NCBI RefSeq assembly: GCF_014196495.1
Contig: NZ_JACIDT010000004.1
Coordinates: forward strand, 124,001 to 188,000
Direction of reading: 5' to 3'
Origin: Sphingobium jiangsuense
GTDB taxonomy: Bacteria; Pseudomonadota; Alphaproteobacteria; Sphingomonadales; Sphingomonadaceae
Length of the DNA stretch: 64,000 bases
The translations under genes were made by a program, and so were the position numbers. A model generated the notes under the pieces. That model was not told where the DNA came from. It made no database searches and saw only the letters and a program-made list of their open reading frames with translations. Shown in pieces: positions 1 to 7,994 of the stretch; position 1 is the first letter of the stretch, and each line of letters opens with the position of its first letter.

Positions 1-2
1 AT

Positions 3-116
3 TCCACCTATCCGCATTCGCAATCGCTGCTGGCCGAACAGACCGCCGGACTTTCGCAGCAGGAAAAGACCTGGTTGCTGCATGACAATGTTGCCGGGCT
101 TTACGGCCTGAACTGA
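3..116 (+). CDS. C-terminal end of an amidohydrolase-type protein (partial)
   Basis: Only the last 37 codons are in the window and the frame is open to the left edge. The visible tail has a YPHS motif followed by a helix ending HDNVAGLYGL before TGA. This is how many amidohydrolase_2 (TIM-barrel metal-dependent hydrolase) proteins end, where the C-terminal helix packs against the barrel. The catalytic residues lie outside the window, so the family call rests on this tail alone. It points the same way as the TonB receptor that follows after about 160 bases. Confidence 0.6.
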   Translation, partial: STYPHSQSLLAEQTAGLSQQEKTWLLHDNVAGLYGLN

Positions 117-136
117 TCAGGAAGGAAAATGGCGAC

Positions 137-157
137 GCCGGCGGAGGAAGCGCCGGC
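137..157. terminator. GC-rich hairpin after the amidohydrolase
   Basis: Seven-base arms GCCGGCG and CGCCGGC are separated by GAGGAAG. It lies 20 bases after the stop codon of the upstream gene. There is no run of T after it, so this is a possible transcript end or 3' stabiliser rather than a proven intrinsic terminator. The rest of the 117-280 gap shows only the strong ribosome site GAGGAGGGG before the receptor. Confidence 0.35.
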
Positions 158-280
158 GGCCACGGGAAGCCCGACCGGCCGCGATGGCGCGCGGGCCGGG
201 CCGAAGGGTCGCACCACCAACCACCATCCACCTGAAACACAGGGGCTGGGCCGAAAATATAACTCTTCGAGGAGGGGATA

Positions 281-2596
281 ATGCGACATTCATGGACCTA
301 TGCGGGCGCGTCGCTCGCGGCACTGGCGATTGCGATGCCGGCGTCGGCGCAGGAACAGGGGCTTCAGGACATCATCGTCACCGCCCAGCGCAAGGCGGAA
401 AACCTTCAGGACGTGCCGATCTCCGTCACCGCGCTGACGGCGGACACGCTGACGTCGGGCGGCATCAGCGACACGACCGAATTGCAGGCCGCCTCGCCCG
501 GCCTCGTCACCTTCCAGACGGCGAACAACTTCTCGCCCTTCATCCGCGGCGTCGGCACCAACCAGACGGCGAGCGGATCGGAAGCGTCGGTCGCGCTCTA
601 TATCGACGGCGTCTATCAGGGGCCGAAGCCGGGCAATGTGCTCGACCTGGGCGCGATCGAGCGGATCGAGGTGCTCAAGGGGCCGCAGGGCACGCTGTTC
701 GGCCGCAACGCCACCGGCGGCGCGATCAACATCATTACCAAAGACCCGACCGCGACGCCTGAGATCAACGCGGAATTCGGCTATGGCCGCTTCGACGAAA
801 AGACGGCCCGCGCCTATGCGTCCGGCGCGATCAGCGACACGCTGTCCGCGTCGGTGTCCTTCTCCGGCAAATGGTCGGACGGCTATATCCGCGACGTCTA
901 CCGCAACAAGGATCAGGCGCCGGTCGAAAGCCTCAACGGCATGGTGAAGCTGAAATGGACGCCCAGCGACAGGTTCACCGCGACGCTGACGGGCGGCTAC
1001 AGCTATCTGGACGACGCGACCTTCATGTCCGCCCATGCCGAGCCCGGCACCGTCTCGACGGCCGCGGGTCTGGGTTTCCTGGCGCCGACCGGCCCGCGCG
1101 AGGCGGCGACCAGCGCGGAGGACGCGATCTCGACGGTGAAGACGGCGCGCGCCACGCTCAACGTCAATGCCGATCTGGGCCCGGTCGATCTCGTGTCGAT
1201 CACCGGCTATGTCCATATGGACGCCTATAACTTCTTCGATCTCGACAGTTCTCCCGCCAATATACTGCATCTTTCGACCGGGCAGCTCGGCCGCCAATTC
1301 TCTCAGGAATTGCAGTTGCAGAAGAATGACGGGCCGTTCCGCTGGATCGCGGGGCTTTATTATCTCCGCTTCCGCGACGGATACGACAAATTCCCCAGGC
1401 CCTATCTGTTGCAGCAGAACCTGCCGTTCGAATTCCGTCCGTCCGATCTCGTGGCCGGCACGGTGGCGCTGGCGCGCAGCGCGATCGTCACCACGGATAC
1501 CGGATCGATCTTCGGTCAGGGCACCTATGACATCGCGCCGAGCACCCGCCTCACCGCGGGCCTGCGCTACAGCATCGAGAAGAAGACGGTGGAGGGCGAG
1601 CAGTTCGCGATCAACGGCACGCCCGCGCCGGGCGCCGGCGTCGAACTGGACGCGGGCAGCGGCGGTCCCTTCGGCGCGGTGCAGAACGCGACGGTCGACC
1701 TGTCGAAAACCTTCAAGAAGCTGACCTGGCGCCTCGCGCTCGACCATGATTTCGCCGACGGCATCATGGGCTATGCGAGCTATACGCGCGGCTTCAAGAG
1801 CGGGTCGCTGAACGCCGGGATCATCAGCAACGCGCAGGTGCCCGTGAACCCGGAGGTGATCGACGCGTTCGAGGTCGGGCTGAAGTCGGAACTGTTCGAC
1901 CGCAAGCTGCGCCTGAACATCGCCGCCTTCTATTATGACTACAAGGATATACAGGTTTCGCTGGTCACCGCAGGATCGACCAGCGTGACCGAGAACGCGG
2001 CGGCGGCACGGCTCTACGGCCTCGACATCGATCTGGTCGCGGCGCCGACGTCGCGGCTGACGATCCGGGGCGGCATCAACCTGCTCGATTCCAAGTACAA
2101 GAAATATGAGAGCGCGGCGCTGTTCCTGCCCCGCACCGCCGCCACCTGCCCGAGCGGCGCGGCGGCGCAGGTCACGCTGGCGCAGGCGAAGGCGATCGCC
2201 GCCCTGCCCCAGCTGGGCGGCAACTGCACCTACCGGCTGGACGCCTCCGGCTCCGACCTCATCATCGCACCGAAATTCACCGCCAATGCGGGGTTCGACT
2301 ATGAGATGCCGGTCGGGGACTCGCGGCTGACGCTGTCGTCCTCGCTTTATTACAATGACGGCTTCGACACGGCGGCAGGCGGCATTTTCGCCAAGGTGCC
2401 CAGCTATGAGACGCTGACCGCGTCGCTGACCTGGACCGGGCCGGACGATCGCTATTTCGTGCGTGTGTGGGGCCGCAACCTCACCAACGACATCCATCCC
2501 GAACTGATCCTGCCGCTCGCCACGACCTTCCAGGAAGTGAGCAGCATGCCGCGCAGCTACGGCTTCACGCTCGGCTTCCGGTTCGGCGCGCGATGA
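281..2596 (+). CDS. TonB-dependent outer-membrane receptor
   Basis: 771-residue receptor for energy-dependent import across the outer membrane. A signal peptide ends near residue 23 (PASA). The plug follows with DIIVTAQR (30-37), IRGVG (88-92) and LKGPQGTLFGRNATGG (132-147), the standard plug signature. The rest is rich in alternating aromatic segments typical of the 22-strand barrel. The ATG follows a strong GAGGAGGGG site. The last residues are GFRFGAR, so the barrel does not end in the usual aromatic residue. Receptors of this sphingomonad group often import carbon sources rather than siderophores. The neighbouring permease, ligase and oxidoreductase fit a catabolic substrate, but the ligand is unknown. 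Confidence 0.95.
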   Translation: MRHSWTYAGASLAALAIAMPASAQEQGLQDIIVTAQRKAENLQDVPISVTALTADTLTSGGISDTTELQAASPGLVTFQTANNFSPFIRGVGTNQTASGSEASVALYIDGVYQGPKPGNVLDLGAIERIEVLKGPQGTLFGRNATGGAINIITKDPTATPEINAEFGYGRFDEKTARAYASGAISDTLSASVSFSGKWSDGYIRDVYRNKDQAPVESLNGMVKLKWTPSDRFTATLTGGYSYLDDATFMSAHAEPGTVSTAAGLGFLAPTGPREAATSAEDAISTVKTARATLNVNADLGPVDLVSITGYVHMDAYNFFDLDSSPANILHLSTGQLGRQFSQELQLQKNDGPFRWIAGLYYLRFRDGYDKFPRPYLLQQNLPFEFRPSDLVAGTVALARSAIVTTDTGSIFGQGTYDIAPSTRLTAGLRYSIEKKTVEGEQFAINGTPAPGAGVELDAGSGGPFGAVQNATVDLSKTFKKLTWRLALDHDFADGIMGYASYTRGFKSGSLNAGIISNAQVPVNPEVIDAFEVGLKSELFDRKLRLNIAAFYYDYKDIQVSLVTAGSTSVTENAAAARLYGLDIDLVAAPTSRLTIRGGINLLDSKYKKYESAALFLPRTAATCPSGAAAQVTLAQAKAIAALPQLGGNCTYRLDASGSDLIIAPKFTANAGFDYEMPVGDSRLTLSSSLYYNDGFDTAAGGIFAKVPSYETLTASLTWTGPDDRYFVRVWGRNLTNDIHPELILPLATTFQEVSSMPRSYGFTLGFRFGAR

Positions 2597-2614
2597 CGGC
2601 ACAATGAAGACCTG

Positions 2615-2649
2615 GGCCATGGCCGCGTCATCCGGGCGCGGCCACGGCC
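2615..2649. terminator. Hairpin between TonB receptor and MFS gene
   Basis: Thirteen-base arms GGCCATGGCCGCG and CGCGGCCACGGCC pair with one mismatch around a nine-base loop. It starts about 20 bases after the receptor stop and ends 11 bases before the GTG start of the permease. There is no T-tract, so it may reduce read-through or protect the receptor mRNA 3' end instead of stopping transcription fully. Confidence 0.5.
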
Positions 2650-2659
2650 ATGAAGGAAG

Positions 2660-3901
2660 GTGGAGCGCTTTTTGACCCTATCGACACGCGAGAGCGAATT
2701 TGCGGAGCATTGGCCCGCACTGGCCGGAGCCACCACGGCGGTGGGCACCGGCGCGGCGCTGTTCAGCTACACCACCAATTATTTCGTGCTGCCGCTGGAG
2801 GCCGCCGAGGGCTGGAGCCGCAGCGCCATCGCCTTCGGCGCGACGCTCTATATGCTGGGGACGGCGGCGATGATGCCGCTGACCGGAATGCTGGCCGACC
2901 GGCACGGCGTCGGCCGGGTCGCGCCGGTGGGGCTGGCGGGCTATGGCCTGCTCTGCCTCGCGCTGTCGCTGCTGCCCGCGCATCTGCCGGTTTTCTACAC
3001 GGTCATGCTGCTGATCGCGCTGTTCTGCTCGGCGACGAGCGGCGTGGTCTTCGGTCCGTTCGTCGCCGCGCGGTTCAGGCGGCGGCGCGGCGTGGCGCTC
3101 AGCATTCTGCTGAGCGGCAATGCTGTGCTGCTGATGCCGCTGGCGCCCGTGCTGACGGCGGCCATCACCGATCAGGGCTGGCGCGCGGGCTATATGATAT
3201 TGGGCGGCCTCGCGCTGCTGCTCGGCCTGCCGAGCGCCCTGTTCGCGACGCGCGGCTCCTCCGCGCGCGCCGCCGCGCAGGACGCCGCCACACCGCGCGG
3301 CGCGACGATCCGCGAGGCGATGCGCGACCCGGCCTATTGGAAGATCATCCTCGGCGTCGTCGCCTCCACCATGGCTCTGGGCGGTTTCCTCAACCAGCTG
3401 TCGCCGCTGCTGGTCAGCCGGGGCATTCCGGTGCCGCTGGCGGCCTCGCTGATGTCGCTGTTCGTGCTGATGGTCGTCGTCGGGCGGATCGCGGTGGGGG
3501 CGCTGCTCGACGCCTTCCGCCCCGCGCTCATCTGCATGCTGGTGATGGCGGGCGCGGCGGCGGGATCGGCCCTGCTGCTGATGGAGACGCCCTCGCCCTC
3601 GCTCTGCGCGCTGGTGGTGGTGCTGCTCGGCGCGGCCATGGGGGCCGAGGGCGATCTTCAGGCGTTCCTCATCGCCAAGCATTTCGGCCTCACCAACTTC
3701 GCCGCGCTGTTCGGCACGTCGGCGATGTGCACCTCGGCCTGCCTCGGCCTCGGCGCGCTGCTGTTCGGTGTTCTCTATGACGGCACGGGCAGCTATACCG
3801 CCGCGATCCTCATCGCGATGGCGCTGCTGCTGCTGGCGGGGCTCAGCTTCGGCAGCCTCGGCAGCGGGGAAAGGGCGCCTCAGCCCGCGACGGGCCAGTA
3901 G
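2660..3901 (+). CDS. MFS transporter
   Basis: 413-residue major facilitator with about 12 hydrophobic segments. The loop between segments 2 and 3 reads GMLADRHGVGRV (about 75-86), a good match to MFS motif A. A central basic loop (about 205-225) separates the two halves. The start is GTG at 2660. A TTG at 2672 with AAGGTGGAG upstream is an alternative that would remove four residues. It probably moves the compound delivered by the upstream TonB receptor, or its product, across the inner membrane. Its last 22 bases overlap the convergent ligase gene. Confidence 0.92.
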   Translation: MERFLTLSTRESEFAEHWPALAGATTAVGTGAALFSYTTNYFVLPLEAAEGWSRSAIAFGATLYMLGTAAMMPLTGMLADRHGVGRVAPVGLAGYGLLCLALSLLPAHLPVFYTVMLLIALFCSATSGVVFGPFVAARFRRRRGVALSILLSGNAVLLMPLAPVLTAAITDQGWRAGYMILGGLALLLGLPSALFATRGSSARAAAQDAATPRGATIREAMRDPAYWKIILGVVASTMALGGFLNQLSPLLVSRGIPVPLAASLMSLFVLMVVVGRIAVGALLDAFRPALICMLVMAGAAAGSALLLMETPSPSLCALVVVLLGAAMGAEGDLQAFLIAKHFGLTNFAALFGTSAMCTSACLGLGALLFGVLYDGTGSYTAAILIAMALLLLAGLSFGSLGSGERAPQPATGQ

Positions 3902-5388
3902 CGGTCGCGCAGCAGCCTCTTGTAGAGCTTCCCCGTCGCCTGACGCGGCAGCGACGGCAGGAAATCGACCTGTCTGGGCGCCTTGATCGGCCCCAGCCCC
4001 TCACGGGCGAAGGCGATCAGCTCGCGCGCCAGCGCGTCGCCCGCCTCGACCCAGTCGACCGGCTCGACCACCGCCAGCACCCGCTCGCCCAGATCCGCGT
4101 CGGGCGCGCCGATCACCGCCACGTCTCCCACCTTCGGATGGGTGGCGAGCCAGTTCTCGATCTCCTGAGGGTAGATGTTCACCCCGCCGGAGATGATCGT
4201 GAAATTCTTGCGGTCGGTGAGGTAGAGATAGCCGTCCTCATCCATCCAGCCGACATCGCCCAGCGTGGTCCAGCCCTGCGGCGTGCGGGCGGCCGCGGTC
4301 TTTTCCGGATCGTTGTGATAGGCGAATTCGGGTCCGTTGGCGAAGCAGATCAGCCCCTCCGCGCGCGGCGGCAATTCCCCGCCCCGCTCATCGACGATCC
4401 GCAATTCCCCGACCATCGCCCGGCCGACCGATCCCTTGTGCGCCAGCCATTCCTCCGGCCCGATCGCGGTGAGGCCGTTATTTTCCGTGCCCGCATAATA
4501 TTCGTGGATGACCGGCCCCCACCAGTCGAGCATCGCCTGCTTGACCGGCACCGGGCACGGCGCGGCGGCGTGGATCGCGACCTGGAGCGAGGACAGGTCA
4601 TGGCCCGCACGGACGGCATCGGGCAGGCGCAGCATGCGGATGAAATGGGTCGGCACCCATTGGGCGGCGGTGATGCGATGGCGCTCGATCAGGCCGAGCG
4701 CGCGCTCGGCGTCGAACTTTTCCATCACGACCACCGTGCCGCCCAGCCGCTGCACCGCCATGGAAAAGCGCTGCGGCGCGGCATGGTAGAGCGGCGCAGG
4801 CGACAGATAGCGGGTGTCGGGGCCGAAGCCGAAACGGCTCTCCACCAGCGCGACCAAGGGCGTGCCGGTGTCGATCGGCGTGCCGGGCACGCAGGGACGG
4901 CGGATGCCCTTGGGCCGCCCGGTGGTGCCGGAGGAATAGAGCATGTCCTCCCCCGCCATCTCATCCGGGATCGGCGTGTCGGGCAGCGAGGCGGTCAGCG
5001 CGTCGAGCTCCTCGGCCGTGAAGCGGCGCAGCGCGGGCCGCCCTGCTGCGGCCTCCTCGGCCAGCGCCGCCGTGCGCGCCGAGGCCACCAGCACCCGCGC
5101 GCCGCTGTCCTGCACTATATAGGCGACGTCGCCGCCCGACAGGCCGGTCGAGATCGAGACATAGATCAGCCCCGCCCGCTGCGCCGACCACAGCAGGGGC
5201 AGATAGGCGACGTGATTTTCCAGCAGGAAGGCGATGGTGTCGCCCGGCGCCAGCCCCTGCGCGCGCCAGAAATGCGCCAGGCGGCAGGACCAGCGGTCGA
5301 GCTCCGCATAGCTGACCTGCCGTCCGCTCTCCGCCATCACATAGGCGGGGCGATCGGGCGTGGCGCGGGCGTGATGGGCGGGGTGCAT
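3880..5388 (-). CDS. Acyl-CoA ligase (AMP-forming, ANL superfamily)
   Basis: 502 residues. Activates a carboxylic acid to its CoA thioester through an acyl-adenylate. The phosphate-binding loop is YSSGTTGRPKG (151-161). The adenine-binding region EYYAGTEN, the hinge TDRKN, and the C-terminal lysine in ATGKLYKR are all present, so it looks active. It is the second gene after the GMC oxidoreductase (16-base gap). The pair fits oxidation of an alcohol followed, after an aldehyde step encoded elsewhere, by CoA activation. The ribosome site before the ATG is weak, which suggests translation coupled to the upstream gene. The acid substrate cannot be told from sequence. Confidence 0.93.
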   Translation of the reverse strand: MHPAHHARATPDRPAYVMAESGRQVSYAELDRWSCRLAHFWRAQGLAPGDTIAFLLENHVAYLPLLWSAQRAGLIYVSISTGLSGGDVAYIVQDSGARVLVASARTAALAEEAAAGRPALRRFTAEELDALTASLPDTPIPDEMAGEDMLYSSGTTGRPKGIRRPCVPGTPIDTGTPLVALVESRFGFGPDTRYLSPAPLYHAAPQRFSMAVQRLGGTVVVMEKFDAERALGLIERHRITAAQWVPTHFIRMLRLPDAVRAGHDLSSLQVAIHAAAPCPVPVKQAMLDWWGPVIHEYYAGTENNGLTAIGPEEWLAHKGSVGRAMVGELRIVDERGGELPPRAEGLICFANGPEFAYHNDPEKTAAARTPQGWTTLGDVGWMDEDGYLYLTDRKNFTIISGGVNIYPQEIENWLATHPKVGDVAVIGAPDADLGERVLAVVEPVDWVEAGDALARELIAFAREGLGPIKAPRQVDFLPSLPRQATGKLYKRLLRDRYWPVAG

Positions 5389-5404
5389 GCGTCCGGCGCG
5401 CCGC

Positions 5405-7006
5405 TCAGGCGTTGTCGGCGATGATCAGGTCCGCCGCGCGCCAGGCGACGGCGCAGGCTGGGCCGTTGGTGTTGCCCGCGACGATGAAGGGCAGCACCGA
5501 GGTGTCGACCACGCGCAGCCCGTCGATGCCGCGCACACGCAGCCGCGTGTCGCACACCGCCGCCTCGTCGCGCCCCGCTGCGCAGGTGCCGGTGGCGTGA
5601 TAGGCGCCGTTGCCCATCTGGTCATAGGCGGCGATGATCTCGTCATCGCTCTCATATTGGGGGCCGGGCCGCGTCTCCTCGCCGACGAGGTCGCTGAGCG
5701 GCGGCTGCTTCACATAGTTGCGGGCATAGCGCACGACGTCGATCATCGTCTGCCGGTCATAGGGGTCCTGATGATAATTGGGGATGATCTCCGGCAGTTC
5801 GTTGGGGTCGGCCGAGCGGATCATCACCGAGCCCAGCGATTGCGGCCGCAGCATATAGGCGCAGATCTGGAAGCCGCCATGCTTCTCCGTCGCCAGCGCC
5901 GGGCCGCCATAATCCATGGTGAAGGCGGCGAGCAGGAACTGGCCGTCGGGCCGGGGCGCGTCGGGCCGGGTCTTGAACCAGGCGCCCGCCTCATAGGTCG
6001 CATTGCCCATGCGCCCGCCACCGCCGGTCAGATAATAGCGCAGCACGTTGCGGACCAGCCGCCAGCCGCGATATTCCCTGTTCTCCGACGCCGCATCGTC
6101 GGCGCGGAACTGCATGACGATGGCGCGGTGCTCGCGCAGGTTGCGGCCGACATTGGGGCTGTCGTGCACCACCTCTATGCCCAGCGGGCACAGATGTTCG
6201 GCCGGGCCGATGCCGCTGCGCTGGAGGATCGCGGGCGAACCCATCGACCCGGCGCACAGCAGCACCTCCCGCTTCGCGCCATAGCTCTGGCTGGCGCCGC
6301 CTCTGGTGCCGGTGACACCCACCGCGCGCCTGCCCTCCAGCAGCAGCCGGTCGATGGTGAAATCGGTGACGACGGTGAGGTTCGGGCGGTTCATTACCGG
6401 CCGCAGGAAGGCGACGGCGGCGCTCTGGCGCTTGCCCTTGTAGACGGTGCGCGGCGCGTAGCCGACCCGTTCGACATCCTCCGGGTCATTGACGTCGATC
6501 TTGCGCGCAAGGCCCAGCCTTTCCCCGGCGGCGATCGCCGCGTCGATCAGCCGGTCGCGCTTGGGCACGGTAAGGCGCAGAAAGCCCTTGTCGCCCCGCG
6601 TCGGCGCGGCGCCCAGCTCGTGATGCTCCAGCTCCCTGTACGCCTGGCCGATATGCCGCCAGCTCCAGTCGTCGCCGGCGATCCGCGCCATTTCGTCATA
6701 ATCGGCATCCTGCCCGCGCACATACATCATGCCGTTGATCGCGCTCGACCCGCCCAGCGTCTTGCCCCGCACCCACGGCTCGGCATTGCTCGCGGTGCAC
6801 TGGTCGGGCTTCGTCATATAAGGCCAGAGGAAGCGCAGGTTCGCCATGATCTTGGCGATGCCCTTGGGCATGTGGATGAAGGGATGGGTGTCGCGCGGGC
6901 CCGCCTCGATCAGCAGCACCGTGCGCGACGGGTCCGCCGACAGGCGGTTGGCCAGAACGCAGCCGGACGTGCCCGCCCCCACGATCACGTAATCGAAACT
7001 TTCCAT
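5405..7006 (-). CDS. GMC-family flavin alcohol dehydrogenase/oxidoreductase
   Basis: 533 residues from the chosen ATG at 7006, which has GGAG six bases upstream. An adjacent ATG at 7009 is too close to that site, and a longer frame to 7099 lacks one. FAD-binding YVIVGAGTSG lies at the N-terminus. The second signature GSMGSPAILQRSGIGP is mid-protein. The catalytic region carries the AYHATGTC histidine and the AGNTNGPA asparagine near the C-terminus. Family members (choline dehydrogenase, polyethylene glycol dehydrogenase, alkanol dehydrogenase AlkJ) oxidise primary alcohols. It is the first gene of a two-gene unit with the CoA ligase, transcribed away from the shared palindrome at 7081. Confidence 0.93.
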   Translation of the reverse strand: MESFDYVIVGAGTSGCVLANRLSADPSRTVLLIEAGPRDTHPFIHMPKGIAKIMANLRFLWPYMTKPDQCTASNAEPWVRGKTLGGSSAINGMMYVRGQDADYDEMARIAGDDWSWRHIGQAYRELEHHELGAAPTRGDKGFLRLTVPKRDRLIDAAIAAGERLGLARKIDVNDPEDVERVGYAPRTVYKGKRQSAAVAFLRPVMNRPNLTVVTDFTIDRLLLEGRRAVGVTGTRGGASQSYGAKREVLLCAGSMGSPAILQRSGIGPAEHLCPLGIEVVHDSPNVGRNLREHRAIVMQFRADDAASENREYRGWRLVRNVLRYYLTGGGGRMGNATYEAGAWFKTRPDAPRPDGQFLLAAFTMDYGGPALATEKHGGFQICAYMLRPQSLGSVMIRSADPNELPEIIPNYHQDPYDRQTMIDVVRYARNYVKQPPLSDLVGEETRPGPQYESDDEIIAAYDQMGNGAYHATGTCAAGRDEAAVCDTRLRVRGIDGLRVVDTSVLPFIVAGNTNGPACAVAWRAADLIIADNA

Positions 7007-7080
7007 CATCCACTCCGCTTTATCCGAAAGCCGGTTTTCCCCGCCAGACTTTGAGTCTTGCGCTCGCCCCGCCTTCCTCC

Positions 7081-7092
7081 TTATTCGATCAA
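7081..7092. promoter_or_regulatory. Shared operator-like palindrome, site 1
   Basis: Reverse strand reads TTGATCGAATAA, 11 of 12 matches to TTRATCGATYAA. It lies in the 118-base divergent gap between the GMC oxidoreductase (start 7006) and the SDR (start 7125), so one bound protein could control both directions. Confidence 0.65.
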
Positions 7093-7124
7093 TTAACATC
7101 CATCGTCAACATGGGAGAAGGAGC

Positions 7125-7916
7125 ATGGGTTTCGGAAAGACACCGTTGAAGGACCTCAGCCGGTCGGTGCGCGGACGGCGCGTGCTGGTGACCGGCGGGG
7201 CGAGCGGCATGGGCCGCGCCACCGCCTGGCTGTTCGCGCGCGAAGGCGCGATCGTCGCGCTGACCGACATCGATGCCGAGGGCGCGGAAGAGGTCGCGCG
7301 GGGCATTCGCGACGAAGGCCACGACGCGCGCGCCTGGATGCTCGACGCGGGCGACCGCGATTCGATCCACGCGACCGTGCCGAAGATCGCGCGGGCGCTG
7401 GGCGGGCTGGACGTCATCGTCAACAATGCCGGCATTTCGGCCAAGGTGCCGTTCGACGACCTCGATTATGACGCGAACTGGGACCGCAACATCGCCGTCA
7501 CGCTGACCGGGCAGCAGGCGGTCATCCGCGCCGCCATTCCCTTCCTCACCGAATCGGATGCGCCGCGCATCGTCAACATCGCCTCGACCGAGGCGCTGGG
7601 GGCAAGCGCGGGCTTCAGCGCCTATTCGGCGGCCAAGGCGGGCGTGATCGGCCTCACCCGCTCCTTCGCGGTCGAGCTGGGGCGGCGCGGCATCACCGTC
7701 AACTGCCTGTGCCCCGGCCCGATCCTGACCGGCATGACCGACCATCTGAGCGAGGAGGACCGCACGACCTTCGCCCGCCGCCGCACCGCGCTGCGCCGCT
7801 ATGGCGACCCGATGGAGGTGGCGCACATCACGCTCAGCCTCGCCCTGCCCGCGGCTTCCTACATCACCGGAGCGGTGATCCCCGTCGATGGCGGCCTTTC
7901 CACCCGCCATGCCTGA
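7125..7916 (+). CDS. Short-chain dehydrogenase/reductase
   Basis: 263-residue classical SDR. The nucleotide-binding TGGASGMG lies at 23-30, NNAG follows in mid-fold, the catalytic YSAAK is present, and the C-terminal GAVIPVDGG closes the fold. The ATG has a strong AGAAGGAG site. NAD(P)-dependent oxidation of a hydroxyl, or the reverse, is expected. The Rieske oxygenase lies downstream on the same strand after 78 bases, so the SDR could act on the hydroxylated product. The specific substrate is not readable. Confidence 0.92.
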   Translation: MGFGKTPLKDLSRSVRGRRVLVTGGASGMGRATAWLFAREGAIVALTDIDAEGAEEVARGIRDEGHDARAWMLDAGDRDSIHATVPKIARALGGLDVIVNNAGISAKVPFDDLDYDANWDRNIAVTLTGQQAVIRAAIPFLTESDAPRIVNIASTEALGASAGFSAYSAAKAGVIGLTRSFAVELGRRGITVNCLCPGPILTGMTDHLSEEDRTTFARRRTALRRYGDPMEVAHITLSLALPAASYITGAVIPVDGGLSTRHA

Positions 7917-7943
7917 ACCGCGGGAAAACTGCCTCTTGAAAAA

Positions 7944-7956
7944 CTAATTCAATTAG
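7944..7956. promoter_or_regulatory. AT-rich dyad before the Rieske oxygenase gene
   Basis: CTAATTCAATTAG is a perfect six-base dyad around one base. It stands in an unusually AT-rich 50-base stretch ahead of the Rieske gene. It resembles the outer arms of the shared palindrome but lacks the ATCGAT centre, so membership is uncertain. Confidence 0.35.
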
Positions 7957-7994
7957 AATATTAAAGATATTCGCAATCAGGAGGAGTCGAGAAA

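Noticed and set aside
290..2620. Very long open frame on the minus strand opposite the TonB receptor, and similar long frames opposite most genes (for example 5387-7054 plus, 32248-33912 minus, 39666-42128 plus)
   Set aside because: They are mirror frames of GC-rich coding sequence: Arg/Gly/Ala-rich, without domains or ribosome sites, while the opposite strand carries a complete known protein.
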